DNA of 64,000 nucleotides, taken from assembly GCA_023374045.1 (NCBI GenBank), contig CM041779.1:295936167-296000166 (forward strand). The letters run 5' to 3'. Of this stretch, positions 1 to 13,264 are shown in pieces. Made by a program: the position numbers and the translations under genes. The stretch is from Limonium bicolor (lineage: Eukaryota > Streptophyta > Magnoliopsida > Caryophyllales > Plumbaginaceae). Numbering within the stretch: the first letter of the stretch is position 1; each line of letters starts with the position of its first letter. A model generated the notes under the pieces. That model had not been told where the DNA came from and searched no databases. It saw nothing but the letters and a program-made list of their open reading frames with translations.

Positions 1-1650
1 GGAGTTGAATGTAAAAAGGAAAACAAAGATTTGGGGCCGACCGGACTTGCGACCGACTTGCAAGCTCGGTCGGGACCTGTTTACCCTGCGAAAATTGGCT
101 TCTGGAATGGACCGACCTTGGGACCGGACTTGCAAGGTCGGTCGGGCTGTAAATTGTGTACGGATTGAGTTACTGGAATCGACCGGACATAGGACCGGAC
201 TTGGCAAGTCCGGTCGGGCTAATTTCCGAAGGGGAAAACTCTCTGGAATCGACCGGACATGGACAAGTCCGGTCGGCAAGTCCGGTCGGACCAAAACTTG
301 TAAAAAAAAAAAACAGAAAAGAATGTGACTTATGTAGTTAACCCTAGGGTGTATAATGAAGGTAACCTAGGGTAAGATAGACATTAAAACATGTCATACA
401 ATCATGTTAAATACTTAGTAAGTTTGAAGTTAAATAAATAATTAACCGACGTTACTAATGTGTTTAGGATTCTCTCAAGGTGGAAATCAGTCGAGGCAAG
501 GACCAAGGTATGGTTTTCTTGCAGTCTGTTGCCTACCGGTTTACACCGGCTTGTGTGTTGTTTGTTTTTCTGTGTGTTTATGACTTTGTAAGATTAAACC
601 ATGTAAAGAGTTTACCGTTGTTAAATATCATTATGTTGTTGAGTATGACTCTCTCCTCCCTTGTGTGTGTCTAACAAGACTTGACCTATGATTGTGAATT
701 GTTTGTTGTGTTCAATGATGAACTACTAACAAGGGCTAACGGGGGAAGTGAGGAGTCCGGTCTGTTCCGGCCACGCGGGTGAGTATGGGAGTCGATGTCA
801 TAACCGGTTCGATTCTCTCTGTATGTTATGGTTAAGTTTCCAATTTGGTTTCTAACCTTCCCTTTAGCTTAACCAAGGCTATTTTACTGACTCACGTCGG
901 GCCACAGGGGCATACTATGTGTTATTTCGGTGTGCTTGGATCACTATATCCGAGGCACCTCGTGTTAAGTTAACCGTTCAATCTAACCGGACGGTAACGA
1001 GTTATGTAACGAGCTAAGTATGAGCGTGGCAACATTCTCTAGGCTCTCAATGGGGACTAATTGTGTTGGTTCTCTTCCTAAAAGGAATTGTAAGTTTGTG
1101 ATGTGTGTTATGATGTGTACAATACCCATATTATGTTATGTATGTATGAGTTGTGTGTTTAAAATAAATACCATGTCATCATGACAAATAGTTGCGCGCA
1201 TTCCGGTAGTCGATGGGCTGCGCGTTAACCATGCCAGCCAAGGGTTGCTGACCCCCTCGGGGGATCCATATTTCTTTTACTGCAGGATGAGGATCGAAGA
1301 AGCGGAGTGGCTCTAGATCCTAGGGTGTAGTTACTTTTGGAGTACTTTTGGATGTTGCCCGGGATGCGCCTGTGCTCCCGTGGCGTATTATATACTTGTT
1401 TATGATGGTTTACAGTGAAGTATACAGTGAAGGATTATGTAAACACTCGGTATTATGTTGATGTATATATATGGTTATTAGTTCTATGCTCGGGAGTCTG
1501 ATCATCAGACCGGTACAATTGTATTTATTCAGCCTTGTTAGCCACGTGGGTGGTTGACGGCATTGTAGCACCATTCGTTTAGTTACTGTTTAGTTGTTTA
1601 TTTTCCGCTGCGATTTCAAGTAATGTGTTGTGCGTAGTAGGGGTGTTACA
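1..1650 (+). repeat. LTR G, 3' portion (Tekay-type, cut by window edge)
   Basis: This is the right-hand part of a long plus-strand LTR. It ends in the terminus GGGGTGTTACA shared by the other Tekay-type LTRs here. Its last 1 kb follows the same order of landmarks as the LTRs of element B: a 'cggccacgcg' segment, a G+C-rich 'gctgacccc' block, a TGCAG acceptor-like site at 1281-1285 and a 'ttttccgctgcg' segment near the end. No coding sequence was recognised. Short reading frames at its start come from the GTCCG-rich repeats. The following bases show no primer site, so this is probably the 3' LTR of an element lying to the left, or a solo LTR. Confidence 0.75.
32..296. repeat. CCGAC/GTCGG-rich repeat cluster in LTR G
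   Basis: Inverted and direct copies of CCGGAC, ACCGAC and GTCGG recur at about 60-bp spacing, separated by a partly conserved spacer containing 'ctggaatcgaccggaca'. It resembles in position and composition the GTCCGACCC clusters in both LTRs of element B. Confidence 0.7.
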
Positions 1651-2209
1651 GAGGGGGTTAATTAGCTCATAAAAACCGGTTCCCTATATTACTACTAGTT
1701 GGAGCGTTTTTCGTCTTTTACAGAAAACGCTCGTTATTTTACCCGGTTTTGGTACTGTTCACTAACTGGGCCCGTTTTCCGGAATTTTCTCGTTTGATTA
1801 TTTTTATTGACTATTAAGCTTCCATAAATGTTTAATAATTGTTATTTAATGATTTATAATTTTTACGGGTTTGTTTGACCACTTAAAATCACGTTTTTGG
1901 GTTTTCTCGAAAAACGTGTGCTAAAGCTCTATTAGCGTTTTAATGCATTATTTGGATCCGTTTTCTTCGGGAGTTGTTCCCATATTTTATTTAGGCCTTA
2001 TTAAGCCTTAAGAATCCATATAATACACTAACCGAGGTCTCATACCTCCTATGGTTATTTAACGCTTATTTAGCGTTTTTTGCTTTTTAAGCGTTTCTTT
2101 ATTTCTTTTGGATTTATTTTTCCTTACCAATATTACCTAGGCGTCATTAGGCCCTTAAATACATATTAGATTAATTTTAAACCCCTATATTTAAGTTCGG
2201 GGTATTTCA
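1651..2209 (-). repeat. Inverted LTR fragment I (5' start of a Tekay-type LTR)
   Basis: The reverse complement begins TGAAATACCCC, the start shared by all Tekay-type LTRs in the window. It then follows the beginning of the B LTR, including the 'gaagaaaacgga' and 'gcacgtttttcga' type segments. On the plus strand it therefore ends in ...GGGGTATTTCA at 2209. Its other part is missing, and LTR G abuts it at 1650/1651. The simplest reading is that G inserted into this inverted LTR. Confidence 0.65.
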
Positions 2210-5200
2210 CTTGTTTAGCTTGTAAGTTGGCTTATAATGCCATGAAAATGACTTAAGGGATTAAAATGTAGTTTATAAGATTGTTGGGTGTGAATGGAGC
2301 AAACCGTGAGTTGTATGAATTTTTATAACTAAACTATGTATTATAATGTGGTGTAACATTTTTGGTAAATTAACCTAAGGTATATGTGACATATAATGTC
2401 ATGGAAATTAATTAAATGATTTAAAACACAATTTATAAAGTGTTGTTACAAAACATATCAAAACCGTAAGCTATATTGTCCTTATGGCATTTATAAGTGA
2501 TTTATATTATATATTAAGATTTATAATTAAGCCATGTATTTTTGGCTACTTAATTTAGGTTATATTAAGTTGAAAATGAATTTAAAATAAAGATTAATAT
2601 TACCGTATGTGATTTGGGGTAAGGTTAGTAATTGAATTAAATTTAGAGGCTAAACTATGATTATAGCCGAAAACTAAGCCTTGAAAACTATTAAACTGAA
2701 TTTTGTAAAGTTATATTAAATTTGGGGTCAAAAAATGCAATTTCTGAAAATATTGGGTCAAAACTGTAATTTATTGAAACTATTGTCAAACTTGTGGTCA
2801 ATGGGTCAATATAGACCATGTTAGAAGCTTTGACCAAAATTAGTTACATAACTAATTAAATTGTGAACTTATAATAATGTTATAAGTTAAATATGGAATT
2901 TATAAAAATATTGGGGTATAAGGTGTAATTACCGAAAATAAGGGGTTAAGATTGTTAATATAATAGTTTATATCATAATCATAAAGTTTAGGAATTTTTG
3001 GAATTATACAAATGACAATATTGATAAAAGTGTATAATATATAGTTTTTGTGACACGTAGAAAGTATATATTATAAGTGGGGTCAATGTGTAAATAAGGA
3101 GAAGTTATTGGGGCGGTAAAGGATTTTTAAAACAGTTATGGGTCTGTTTGAAAATAATGTAATTAAAACTATAGGTTATAATGAAATGGTATAATATATA
3201 GTATGTATAACATTATATAATATATGTAGCAATATTGTAATAACGGAAAGATATTGGGAGTTGATGGAAATCAAAATATTGGTACATAAGCTTTACGGCA
3301 GCACCATATGGTTTTATTAAAACCTTAGGTTATAATATGTTATAAAGTTTGAAATGATATAAAATATGATATTTATAATATGGTATAAAATGTGTGGTTA
3401 TTATGTAATAAATGAAAACTATGTGAATAAAGAAATAACAAGTGTATTACACATATGTTGTTTCGGTAATTAAATATAGTTTTTGAAACTATATATTATA
3501 ATGTTAAATGAGATATAAAAATATCATATCATATTGTATAAGATATAAGTGTGACATTGTATGATTTTTATGTGGTCAAAACATAGTTTATAAAACTGTA
3601 CATTAAAACCGCATGCATAACATGCAAGGGATGAATTTATAAACTATGGTTCACAATGTTATAAACACTATAGATATTATATAGTATTAATGTGATTATA
3701 TGAAACAATTACAATTAATAATATTCACATGAAATAATGTGACAATTAATGAGAAATGGAATTTATAAACTAAGGTTGGTATTTAAATAAACCTTAGGAA
3801 ACTATAATATATGTAATGAAATGTTACATAGTATTAAGATAAGTTCTTAATATAAATTGCATAATATAATGCAACAAATGGAAATAATCATCTTACATAA
3901 GATGACAATAATGTGATATATAAAATAAGTGTATAACTTAAGAAAAAATAAATAAATGTATAAGTATATATATGAGTTCTGAAACCATATATTAAAAATA
4001 ATTACATAATGAGTATATAATATAGTTGGAAACTATATAATATAGTGCATGCATACATGCAACTATATAGTATATGACTAAGATTAAATGATGATAATGA
4101 ATATATACATATACATATATAACCGGAAATAATATGTATATATATATATATGGGTGTACAAAACCGAAAATATATGTAAGTATTTACAATATGGTTTTAA
4201 TGTCATAAAATAATAAATGACAAGTGTTACGACATTTGTATAAATATATACATACTACAAGTCACACAATTATAAGTTAAAGTATGGTGTATTAAAAAGA
4301 ATAATGAGATGTGTAATATGTGGTAAAATATTAAATGGTTAAATATTAATACCATAAAACACTAATGCATGAGCATAATACGATGTGAATTAACGTTGCA
4401 TGAGTACATGCAACTATATATTATAATCGTGTATTCGTATACTTAACCGGAACGGTTAAATTGATATGTAAGTATAAACGTGAATATACATTCGTATACT
4501 CGTATATATAAGGAATTAATCTTAACGTTTTAAAAACGCTTCAACTAAGACGTTTTATAACCGACTCGCTTAAATAAACCCGGGCATTGATAGTTAATAC
4601 GTACTACGAGTGACGAGTTCGTATAACGGTACTCTAACAAATAACAGTTGAAATCCGGGGATGTAATGTCGGGATTACTTGTGCTGTTCGGATTTACCGA
4701 GCTTTAATAAGTCATGTGGATTGACTTATATTGTGTTTGTTATTTAGACCGTATCACTGACGAAGGCGCTTGATGAGCTAGTGGTCTACTGCGCAACCTA
4801 GGTCATTGGTGAACGGTACGTAAAGGGGTCTGATCTGAGATGTCCTGAGGGCTTCCTCGGGCTCAGATATGTGTGTTGTTTAATGTGTGATGCATGTATG
4901 TATGTGAGTGGATGTGATTGTATCATGTGATGTTTGATTGTTTAATTTCCCACACCATTTAATTGTGCGCGAACGTCCTCTGGGACTAATACTACGTCGA
5001 CTATAGATCGACTTATATAAAACTACATATGCGAGTTATGTGATTGTGGTTACCGTTCTCTAACATAATACGCTAAATATTATAAGTATGTAGTTATAAC
5101 CTAAGTGAAATGCTTAGGAACGAGACACGACACCGTCGGTCTCTAGAGCTTTGACTCGAACGTGAAGACTACCTAGAATAATTCTAGGCATGCGTAAGAC

Positions 5201-6301
5201 CCACAGGGCAGCCAATAAAATAAGTGATATTCTCCATAATTAAAACTGCAACTGACTATCTAACTAACAATCTAACTAACAAAGTTAAGAGTGGAGTGTG
5301 AATGAATGTGATGATGTACTTTAATCCAGACAGTCATTGGCTGCTGGTCGCGCGTAGAGATCTCTTGGGTTATCCCGTATCGGGTTTTCCCTAGTTAATC
5401 CTAAACGAACCTAGATAGATCGTCAGGCGGAGTGTGCTACCGTTGGCACCAGGCCCTTGGCCACCTGAATGGACGCCTTTACAAAGGCAAAGTGAATAAG
5501 TCCCGGAGTCTTCGGATCATCAGGGCAGTGAGCACCTTGTGTGTACGTGGGACTACTGTCCAAGTGATATTACGGGTTATCCTAACTTGACACCCACTAA
5601 CGTTTGTGATGTGATGTAATGAGGACCCGGGGGGGGGGGTCGTGAGACTAACTAAATAACCTGATCGTTACTAACGGCTGCACGTGTTAATGTTATTATT
5701 ATTGTGTGTGTGTTGTTGTGTGTGATTGCGTGAAATGTAGTGACTGTATTACTTGTTTAAATTACCGTCATCCATGTGTTTACTGCTTTAAATACCTGTA
5801 CACCGGTAAAGCATGTAACGAACTTAATAATGGCGACCATGACTATTAAGTGACCAATAGGGTCCAAGCCTGGCGTACTCAGCGTTTATCGCTGAGCCTT
5901 TATGGCATTACGTGCAGGTGATAACTACCGTCGAAGCCGAAGAGCGGGACCCGGGTAGTTAGAATTATAGTTACCGCACGAAACTTCGTAATGAATAGGA
6001 TGAATGTTAGTTAATGTATTAGTAACGATACATACAGTCGGGAATACCTGGTGCTCACTTGTCGTTAAAGTTACTCTTGGTTTAGAATTATGTATAGGTT
6101 AGTATCTCGTTATCACTGCGGTTATGTATGTATTGTCAGTGTTAGTTCTTATTTAATTTATTTCTGCTTCTTTACTCGTATGGGCGAGTAATAGCATGTG
6201 ACACCCGAGTGAGGTTTATTAACGTGTGACTTCCGCTGTGAGACGCTATTAAATTAATGTTACGTGAGTGATTATTACGTGATTATGAGTGAGGTGTTAC
6301 A
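2210..6301 (+). repeat. LTR C, 5'-truncated diverged relative of LTR A
   Basis: This plus-strand LTR ends in GAGGTGTTACA at 6301. From about 4740 on it aligns in order with LTR A: 'gacgaaggcgcttga', the 'cgactatagatcgactta' TATA block, 'ggactactgtcca', the 'tcgctgag' block and the GTGCAG site at 5912-5917. It is visibly more diverged from A than element D is. The first 2.4 kb are very A+T-rich with many short palindromes of the type 'tataatatata' and no open frame of note. A G run lies near 5629-5638. No gene was seen in this stretch. Confidence 0.65.
4995..5021 (+). promoter_or_regulatory. Conserved dyad plus TATA box in LTR C (possible core promoter)
   Basis: A GTCGACTATAGATCGAC dyad is followed directly by TATATAAA at 5014-5021. 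The same block is kept in both A LTRs and in the D LTR, although flanking sequence differs. A promoter role is inferred from this conservation and the TATA box only. Confidence 0.35.
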
Positions 6302-8046
6302 CAGACCCCGTAGCCTTGGAGCGTTTTATAGTGGAACATGAGAAAGCCTACGAAGCTTTGCAAGTACCTACCGACAAGAAGGTCGTCATTGCTGCTTTCC
6401 ATCTGAAGGATGCAGCCAGCACTTGGTGGAGGTTGGTCAAGGACCATCACCTGGCTACGCCCGACTTTTCATGGGCTACCTTCGTTGAGTTGCTGAGGGG
6501 GAAGTACTACCCGGCACATCTCAAGCAGAAGAGGCGCCGAGAGTTCGAGACACTCTCCCAGGGAGGTCTGACCGTGGATGAGTACTATGCTCGATTCATC
6601 GGTCTGCTGGACTTTATCCCCGGAGTTGATTACTCAGAGATCGTGAAGGTCGAGAAGTTCCGGGGGGATTGTTGTTTCGCATCCAGATGGCGATGGGTGC
6701 TACTCTTTATACTACCATCCAGGTATTAACATAAAAGCCATAAAAATTCTCTACTTACTACATGACCGATTAACTTTGTGAGAACTTACCAATGAGATTC
6801 CAGGATTGTTATGACGCTGCCTCGAGGAGGAAGCTAATGCTCCAGACTCGGGAAGAGACTCTTGGGACAAAGAAGAGAAAGAACCCTGCGGGAGAGTCTG
6901 AGGGTGGAGAAGCATCTCCAGGCGATAGCCAGAGGAAAGGAAAGTAAGGACTTGTCCCATTCTAAATTACTTACCATATTAAACACCTTTATGGATGCTG
7001 ACCCGAAACCTTAAAAAGGAAATTCGTCTAGAAGAAAGGGTAGCAGGGTCACTAGGGAGCGAAGGGGAAAGAGCCCGTCCCTCGGTTGACCGGCCCAGTT
7101 ATAGATGCTCAGCCTTTGAGATATGCGCCTCCTAAGGGTGAGAACACCTTCCTCTTAAATTAAATTGTAACCTTAGCCTTGATACCTACAACTATTAACA
7201 TAAACTAAATGCTACCATTAGGCACCGGACAGCCCCAACGCCATTTCTATTGCAAGCGTTGTGGGAAGGATCATCCTGGGGTCGACTGTAGTGGCCGTAA
7301 AGTTGAGTGTCGGTACTGCAAGAAAGAGGGCCACCGGGAGTTATAGTGTTGGATGAGCCCTGAGGGCCGTAACTACAGACCACCAAAGAATACTCAGAAG
7401 ACCTCAGCTAGAGGATCTGGAGTACCACGAGGCGGTCAGGAGGGCCAGACATCTACTGATGTTAGAGCCCAGAAAGGGAAGGGAGTCGATAGGGCATGAG
7501 TACCCTGAACTCCGAGAGACCACTGGTGGAAGAATTTTGCTTACTTTGTTATGTACTTAGCGATGAATGGTGAAAGAAATATGTTGTAAATATGTGGGAG
7601 TGTGTCATTGACCACTCACCTTTTGTGTATGACTTTTGGGACTAGTTATGTGGACTCGATACGAGTGACCTGAAACCTTGACGGATCAGATATATATGAA
7701 CAGAATGTTAATTCTTACATTATCATGTAGCCCATACTCAACGACGAAAGAGTCAATGAGATCGGTAATTACTGAACCAATATTTCCACCTGCATGGCGC
7801 ACTTGCTATTGCAAGCGCTATGACAATCAAACCACTGAAATTTCCATCTGCCTTGCGCACTTGCTACAGCAAGTGCTGCAACTGCAACTACCACTAAATT
7901 TTAATTTCCTATTAAATACCAAAATCTTCATACCAACTTTTCATACAAACCTTTAAGATTAGAAATCTGTGGAACCTCGGAAAGACCGTTAGTCCAACCA
8001 CAGCAACTGAAGAAATTATACAACCACTGTAATTGTAAACCACACC
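6302..8046 (+). pseudogene. Element D: 5'-truncated, intron-containing gag remnant and downstream interior
   Basis: This begins mid-gag, directly after the terminus of LTR C, so primer site and gag start are missing. Exon 1 (6302-6722) encodes a Tekay-type retrotransposon gag domain with the STWWRLVKDHH, LLRGKYYPAH and TVDEYYARF blocks. Introns with GT and AG ends are inferred at 6723-6803, 6944-7018 and 7138-7221. Their removal keeps the frame and gives two zinc knuckles in exon 4 from 7222 (CKRCGKDHPGVDC, then CRYCKKEGH). Breaks are a one-base loss in the G run near 6661-6666, shared with element A, and a TAG at 7344-7346. From about 7500 to 8046 no coding sequence is seen. Element A interrupts D at 8046/33749. 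Confidence 0.8.
8042..8046. repeat. Target site duplication of element A, left copy
   Basis: ACACC immediately precedes the TGAAATACCCC start of A. The same five bases follow its end at 33749-33753, and D sequence resumes there without loss. Confidence 0.9.
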
Positions 8047-11000
8047 TGAAATACCCCAAACTAATATAACATGGATTAAACATCTAATCACATTAATTAA
8101 GGCCTAAACATGCCTTAAAAGTCAATTGAGAACAACGATGGTCAACACAAAGCAAGATATTGCACCCTTTGACTGTTTAGGGTAAATACATACCCAAATG
8201 AACTTCTTAGGACCTAAAATTTTGTCCTAAGCATATTAACACATAACTAAACATACTAAAATCATTGGACAACACTCCAACACAAAGAACAAGCATTTAC
8301 ATGCTTCAAGGTCAAGTAGGGCAAAAATGTGCTCTAAGAAACCTTAAAGGTCTTATGACCTCCATTTGATATAAAATTGGATTCCTAAGATCAATTATCA
8401 TGTAAGGAGCACAATGAAACTATTCTCAAAGAAAGCAAAGCTCAGAAACACCTTGTGACACAAAATGTGCACTAAACATTGTCGCCTCCATACAGCTGTT
8501 ATTCTCATCCATTAAGCAACCTCCAAACAAATATCTAGCCAATCTAATGAATCACCATTTACTATTTCATAAAGTAAATTACTTTACCTTAAAATCAAAA
8601 TTTGAATTTCTCTTTCCTCCTACCCCATTCCAAACGAGTTCAGCCTTCAAACAGACCCTCCTTCCTCCATTTTAGAGCTAGGAAGCAGCCAACTTCAAAG
8701 AGGAACTCCAATGGCATAAGGTAAACATTCAAAACATGTTATATGTCATTCTCTTCACCTTTTCTTCCTCTTTCCGTTGATCTAAATTCCAACCACTTCC
8801 ATCCAATCATCTAGCACGAGTTGGTGTTCAAAGGGAAGGAGAAATCTCGGCTCAAACTCAATATTCAAGGGAGAAGCAAGCTTAAGACATGATTAAGGTA
8901 AAAATGTGCTTTAAGCACTTAATTCCTTTTATACTTCATTTCCGGTTGATAATCTTAGTTCCCTTGGCTTATAATCTTCCATTTATCATGCTTGATCTGT
9001 AGCAATTGCAACCACATCATTTGGTGGCTGATTCCAAGCTTAAACTCCATTTTAAGCCATTTTAATCAAGGTAAACCCTAGCTTTCTTCTACCTAGATCA
9101 TTGGCTGTTATATAGCTGATTTTGAAGAGTGTTTTGATGCCTTCTTTCTGTTGGAAAATCAGGCCGAGAGTAGCTTGGGAGATCCTTGATTTTTCAAGGT
9201 AAAAGTTCATGTTTTCATGACTTAATATTACTCTTATGGTTAGTTCAAGTTTGGGACCTAACCATATCATTATATTGCTGTTAGAACACATCTAAGAAGC
9301 TGTGGAAATTTTCCTCTAAATAGCCGTGGCCAAACAAGGCCTTATCTTGGCTAAAATAAGGTATAAATCACTTAAACCTTCACTTGGTATATTAATATGT
9401 GTTTAAACATATGTGTGTAATATTGCCGTGAGTGAATATTGATATAAAAGGTCATATTTTGACCTTAGGTGATTAAAGAAATGATTTGGTAAATTTATAT
9501 AAGTAATTAAGTAACATAAAGGTCAAATTAAGACTTTATGTGGAAAATTGGTAATTAATGAAAAATACTAGGTGAGGCCGAGAGTTTAATGCATTTTTGG
9601 GCATTTATGTGTAATTTATTTTATAAGCTAATGTTAGTAATAAGGACATGTACTTTAGGCCATTTTATTTATGTATTTATAAGGTTTTAATTAAGTTTAG
9701 GTAATATATATGTATCACCGCAAAGTATTAGGGTCTAAACCATAATTAAATTAAATTTGGGGGCTATATAATAGTAAAGCCAAAAATTAGAGGTTTAAAT
9801 GAGTTTAAATAAAAATTATAAGATTTCATAAAGTTTTGGGGTTAAATGGTAATTTCTAGAAAATATGGGTACAAACCGTAATATATGGAAATTGATGGTC
9901 AAGGAAATATTAAGGAGGTCAACCTTGACCATATGGTAGGTTTTGACCAAATTAGATAAGTTAAATAACTTATTTAAGGTTTTATAATAAGATAAGTATT
10001 TAATTGTAACATTTTTATAACATATGTGGTAAATATGTTATTACCGAAAATAAAGGGTGTAAAATGGTATTATAAACACCCATGGGCTATTAGGAATTTT
10101 TAGGAATTTATTTGGTTGATTTTGGAATTTAAAATAAACTATATATGTATAATATATAGTTATTATGTCATTATGACACTTTGGAATAGTAGATGGGGTG
10201 GAAATGTAATAACCGAGAACATATGGGTTAGTAATGATAATTATAACCCTTAGGTGAAATTTGGTGATTTTTGGATTAATATAAGAGTGTTATTAAGATA
10301 TATGTATAATATATAGTTTTAATGATATGATAAAACTATATGTTATAAATTGGGCCAAATGGCAATTATAGGAATTGAAGGATTGAAAAATAATATAGAA
10401 CAGATTATGGGCATGTTCGCAATTTAAAATAATATATACCCATAGGTTATATTTATAATAAAGTTTTAAAATGTTATAATATATGATATATATGACATAA
10501 CATTATATATGTGGTCAAATTGTAAATTAGAAAGTTAAAGGGGTTGAAAATTAATTTAAAACAGAATGAGGTCTGTTCGGTAATTTACAAGTGAAAAACC
10601 ATAGGTTATACCATTTTATAAGTTAAAAAGGTTATATTATATGGTATATATAACATGGTATAAATAATGGGGTGATTTTGTAATAAAAGAAAACTATGGG
10701 TTATGGAAAGAATAAGGTTTTGATATGTTGCCCATGCGGCAATATTAAATATAGTTTGTATAAAAACTATAGGTTATAAGTTAAAGGAAAATAAAAATAT
10801 CATATTATATGATATTAGTATATGGTATAACATTACATAATGTTATGGGGTTAAAATGAAATTAAAAGAAAGTAAAGGGCTGTACCGAATTATAAAGGTT
10901 GGATAAATGAATTTTAGACTATGGTCTACAATGTTATAAATGTTATAACAATTATATGGTTTAGATGGAATTAATATAAGTAAGGATATTCACATTAAAT

Positions 11001-13248
11001 AATGCGACAAACTATAAATAAATAAGATTTATAAACTAAGGTATACATTGAATGAACCTTAGGAGTTGAAATTGTACAACATAAAGATGTTACCTAATAT
11101 TAGGATAATAATCTTAATATGAGTTGTATAATATAATACAACTAATGGGAATAATCATCTAATATAAGATGAAAAAGTAACATATAATATAAGAGTTTTA
11201 TAACTCATGGAACTTACCTATATTGGTAAATATATACATATGCAAGAATAATGTATATAAGGATGGATATATATTATGGTTGGAAACCATATAATATAAT
11301 GGTGGTGGTTATTACATGGAAATAGTTTACAAACTATATGTTATAAGTTTTAGAATGCAAATGTAGTTATTAAAGATTAATGGATTATATAATACAAAGT
11401 ATTATAAGGATGGTGGAAAAAATAATACAATATATAAAATCATGCATGTATACATGCAACTATAGGTTATATACCTAAATTAAAGGATGGAAAAGATTAA
11501 AGAAATATAACGAATTAAACTTAACAGTCGAACCATTTTGACATACGAGTTTTAGTAACAATGCCGACCGGTTTAGAGAAACCCGTAACAATTAACTGTA
11601 GAAATCCGGGGATGAACTGTCGGGGTTACTTGTTATTCGGAAATAAAGAATTTAGTTAGTCATGGAGACTGACTTATAGTTTATTACCGTTTAGATCATA
11701 CTTCAGACGAAGGCGCTTGACGAGCTAGTGGTCTACACTACGCATCCTTGGTCTAAGGTGTACGGTATGTAAAGGGGTTTGATCCGGGTTGTCCTAAGGA
11801 ATTCCTTGGGCTCGGATTTGGTTGATATCACTTGTGTGTTATGTGTGTGGATATGTGTATGTGATTATCTGTTACTGCATTATTTATTTATGCACGAGCG
11901 TCCTACGGGACTAACACTACGTCGACTATAGATCGACTTATATAAACATACATATGCATTTAATGTGATGACATGACGGTTACTTGATATAATACCACTA
12001 GTATTAATATTAAGTATAAGGTAACCTAAAGTAAAACACTTAGGTACGAGTCACGACATTGTCGGTCTCTAGAGCATGGATCTCGAACATGAATATAACC
12101 TAGATCACTTCTAGGTATGCGTGAGACCCATTGGGCAGCTAATTAATAAATTATATACTCCATAAGACTAAGAGCATATCTTAAACATTATGAGAGAGAG
12201 ATGGTGTGAGTTGAGGTGAGGAATCCATTGTAGTTTACGAACTACCTAGTTGCGCATTTGTGATCACTGAGGGGTTCCCGATCGGGTTCCGCTCTAGGTA
12301 TATACCCAACGAGCCCTATTTGGATTGTGGGTCAGGTGGCTACGACCTTTATATGGACGCCTTACGAGGCAAAGAGAATAGTCAGGGGCCTCCGGACCTT
12401 TGGCGAAATGAGCACCTTTGTGTGTACGGGAGGACTACTGTCCATGGTGAGGTTATTGGGTTGTCCTAACATGACGCCCAACTGGAATATAAATAATTAA
12501 ACATGGTTTGGATGGATGGGGCCTTGAAGGCCAAGGTAAATTAAATATGGAAACCGTTCGCTACGGCGATTGTACATTGTACATTATACTGCAATTATTT
12601 CGATATGTTCGATTATATAACTGTTGTTGTGATATGAAATGAATGTTTGGATTGGATGGATGGTTATGTATTTATGAATGTTGGATTGGATGGATGGTTA
12701 TGCATTTAAGCATGTTTCTACAGTATTACTTATAACTGTAAAATGGTAAAGCATGAAACCAATCTAATAATAAGATGGTTAAAATGACTAAGTGACCATT
12801 AGGGTCCAGGCCCGGCATACTCAGTGTTTATCGCTGAGACTACACTCATTGTGCAGGTTGTTGATTATCGCCGAAGCCGAAGTGCGGGATCAGGGTAGTT
12901 AGAGTTTATTTTCATTACCGCATATGGAGTTTATTTGTATAACAATGTCAGACTGGGAATTGTATTATGGTACGGTTATGTATATTCGGGATTGGGTAGA
13001 CGCTCACTTGTCGACGTTTATGGTTGATGGACTTAGTATGATGTATAGGAGTTATCTTTTTATCATAGCGGTTAACAGTTTGTTTATAATGGTTGTTGGA
13101 TTTAGTTTGGCTTCGTTACTCGCATGCGCGAGTAATGGCTGGTGACACCCGAGTGAGTATTGTTGTTGTTATTATTTCTTCCGATGTAAGACATTTTATT
13201 TATTGCTACGAGAGAGATTATTACGTGTTTAAGGAGAGGGGTGTTACA
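8047..13248 (+). repeat. 5' LTR of element A
   Basis: This LTR of 5,202 bp runs from TGAAATACCCC to GTGTTACA. The first 1.3 kb contain five AAGGTA-type donor-like sites, with GT at 8721, 8898, 9071, 9199 and 9361. Next come about 2.5 kb of A+T-rich, palindrome-rich sequence, then a more balanced 1.7 kb with the conserved TATA block and an acceptor-like GTGCAG at 12851-12856. Compared with the 3' LTR it lacks about 237 bp near 8478. Apart from that the two LTRs differ at only scattered bases. Small open frames, such as one at 12260-12469, are not supported as genes. Confidence 0.9.
11920..11946 (+). promoter_or_regulatory. Conserved dyad plus TATA box in 5' LTR of A
   Basis: GTCGACTATAGATCGAC is followed by TATATAAA at 11939-11946, about 1.3 kb before the LTR end. 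The block is also present in LTR C and LTR D. It is a promoter candidate only. Confidence 0.4.
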
Positions 13249-13252
13249 AAAG

Positions 13253-13264
13253 TGGTATCAGAGC
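13253..13264 (+). promoter_or_regulatory. Primer binding site of A (tRNA-iMet)
   Basis: TGGTATCAGAGC starts four bases after the LTR end and is complementary to the 3' end of plant initiator tRNA-Met. Bases 13257-13280 form a perfect 10-bp-arm inverted repeat with an AGTA loop that covers most of the site. Confidence 0.9.

Noticed and set aside
5..341. Open frames of 61-107 codons at the left edge
   Set aside because: They are made by GTCCG/CCGAC-type repeats in LTR G; arginine- and glycine-rich products with no domain.
12260..12469. 69-codon frame in LTR A, also at 32760-32969
   Set aside because: It recurs only because both LTRs are copies. The related LTR C and LTR D lack the frame, so it is not a conserved protein.
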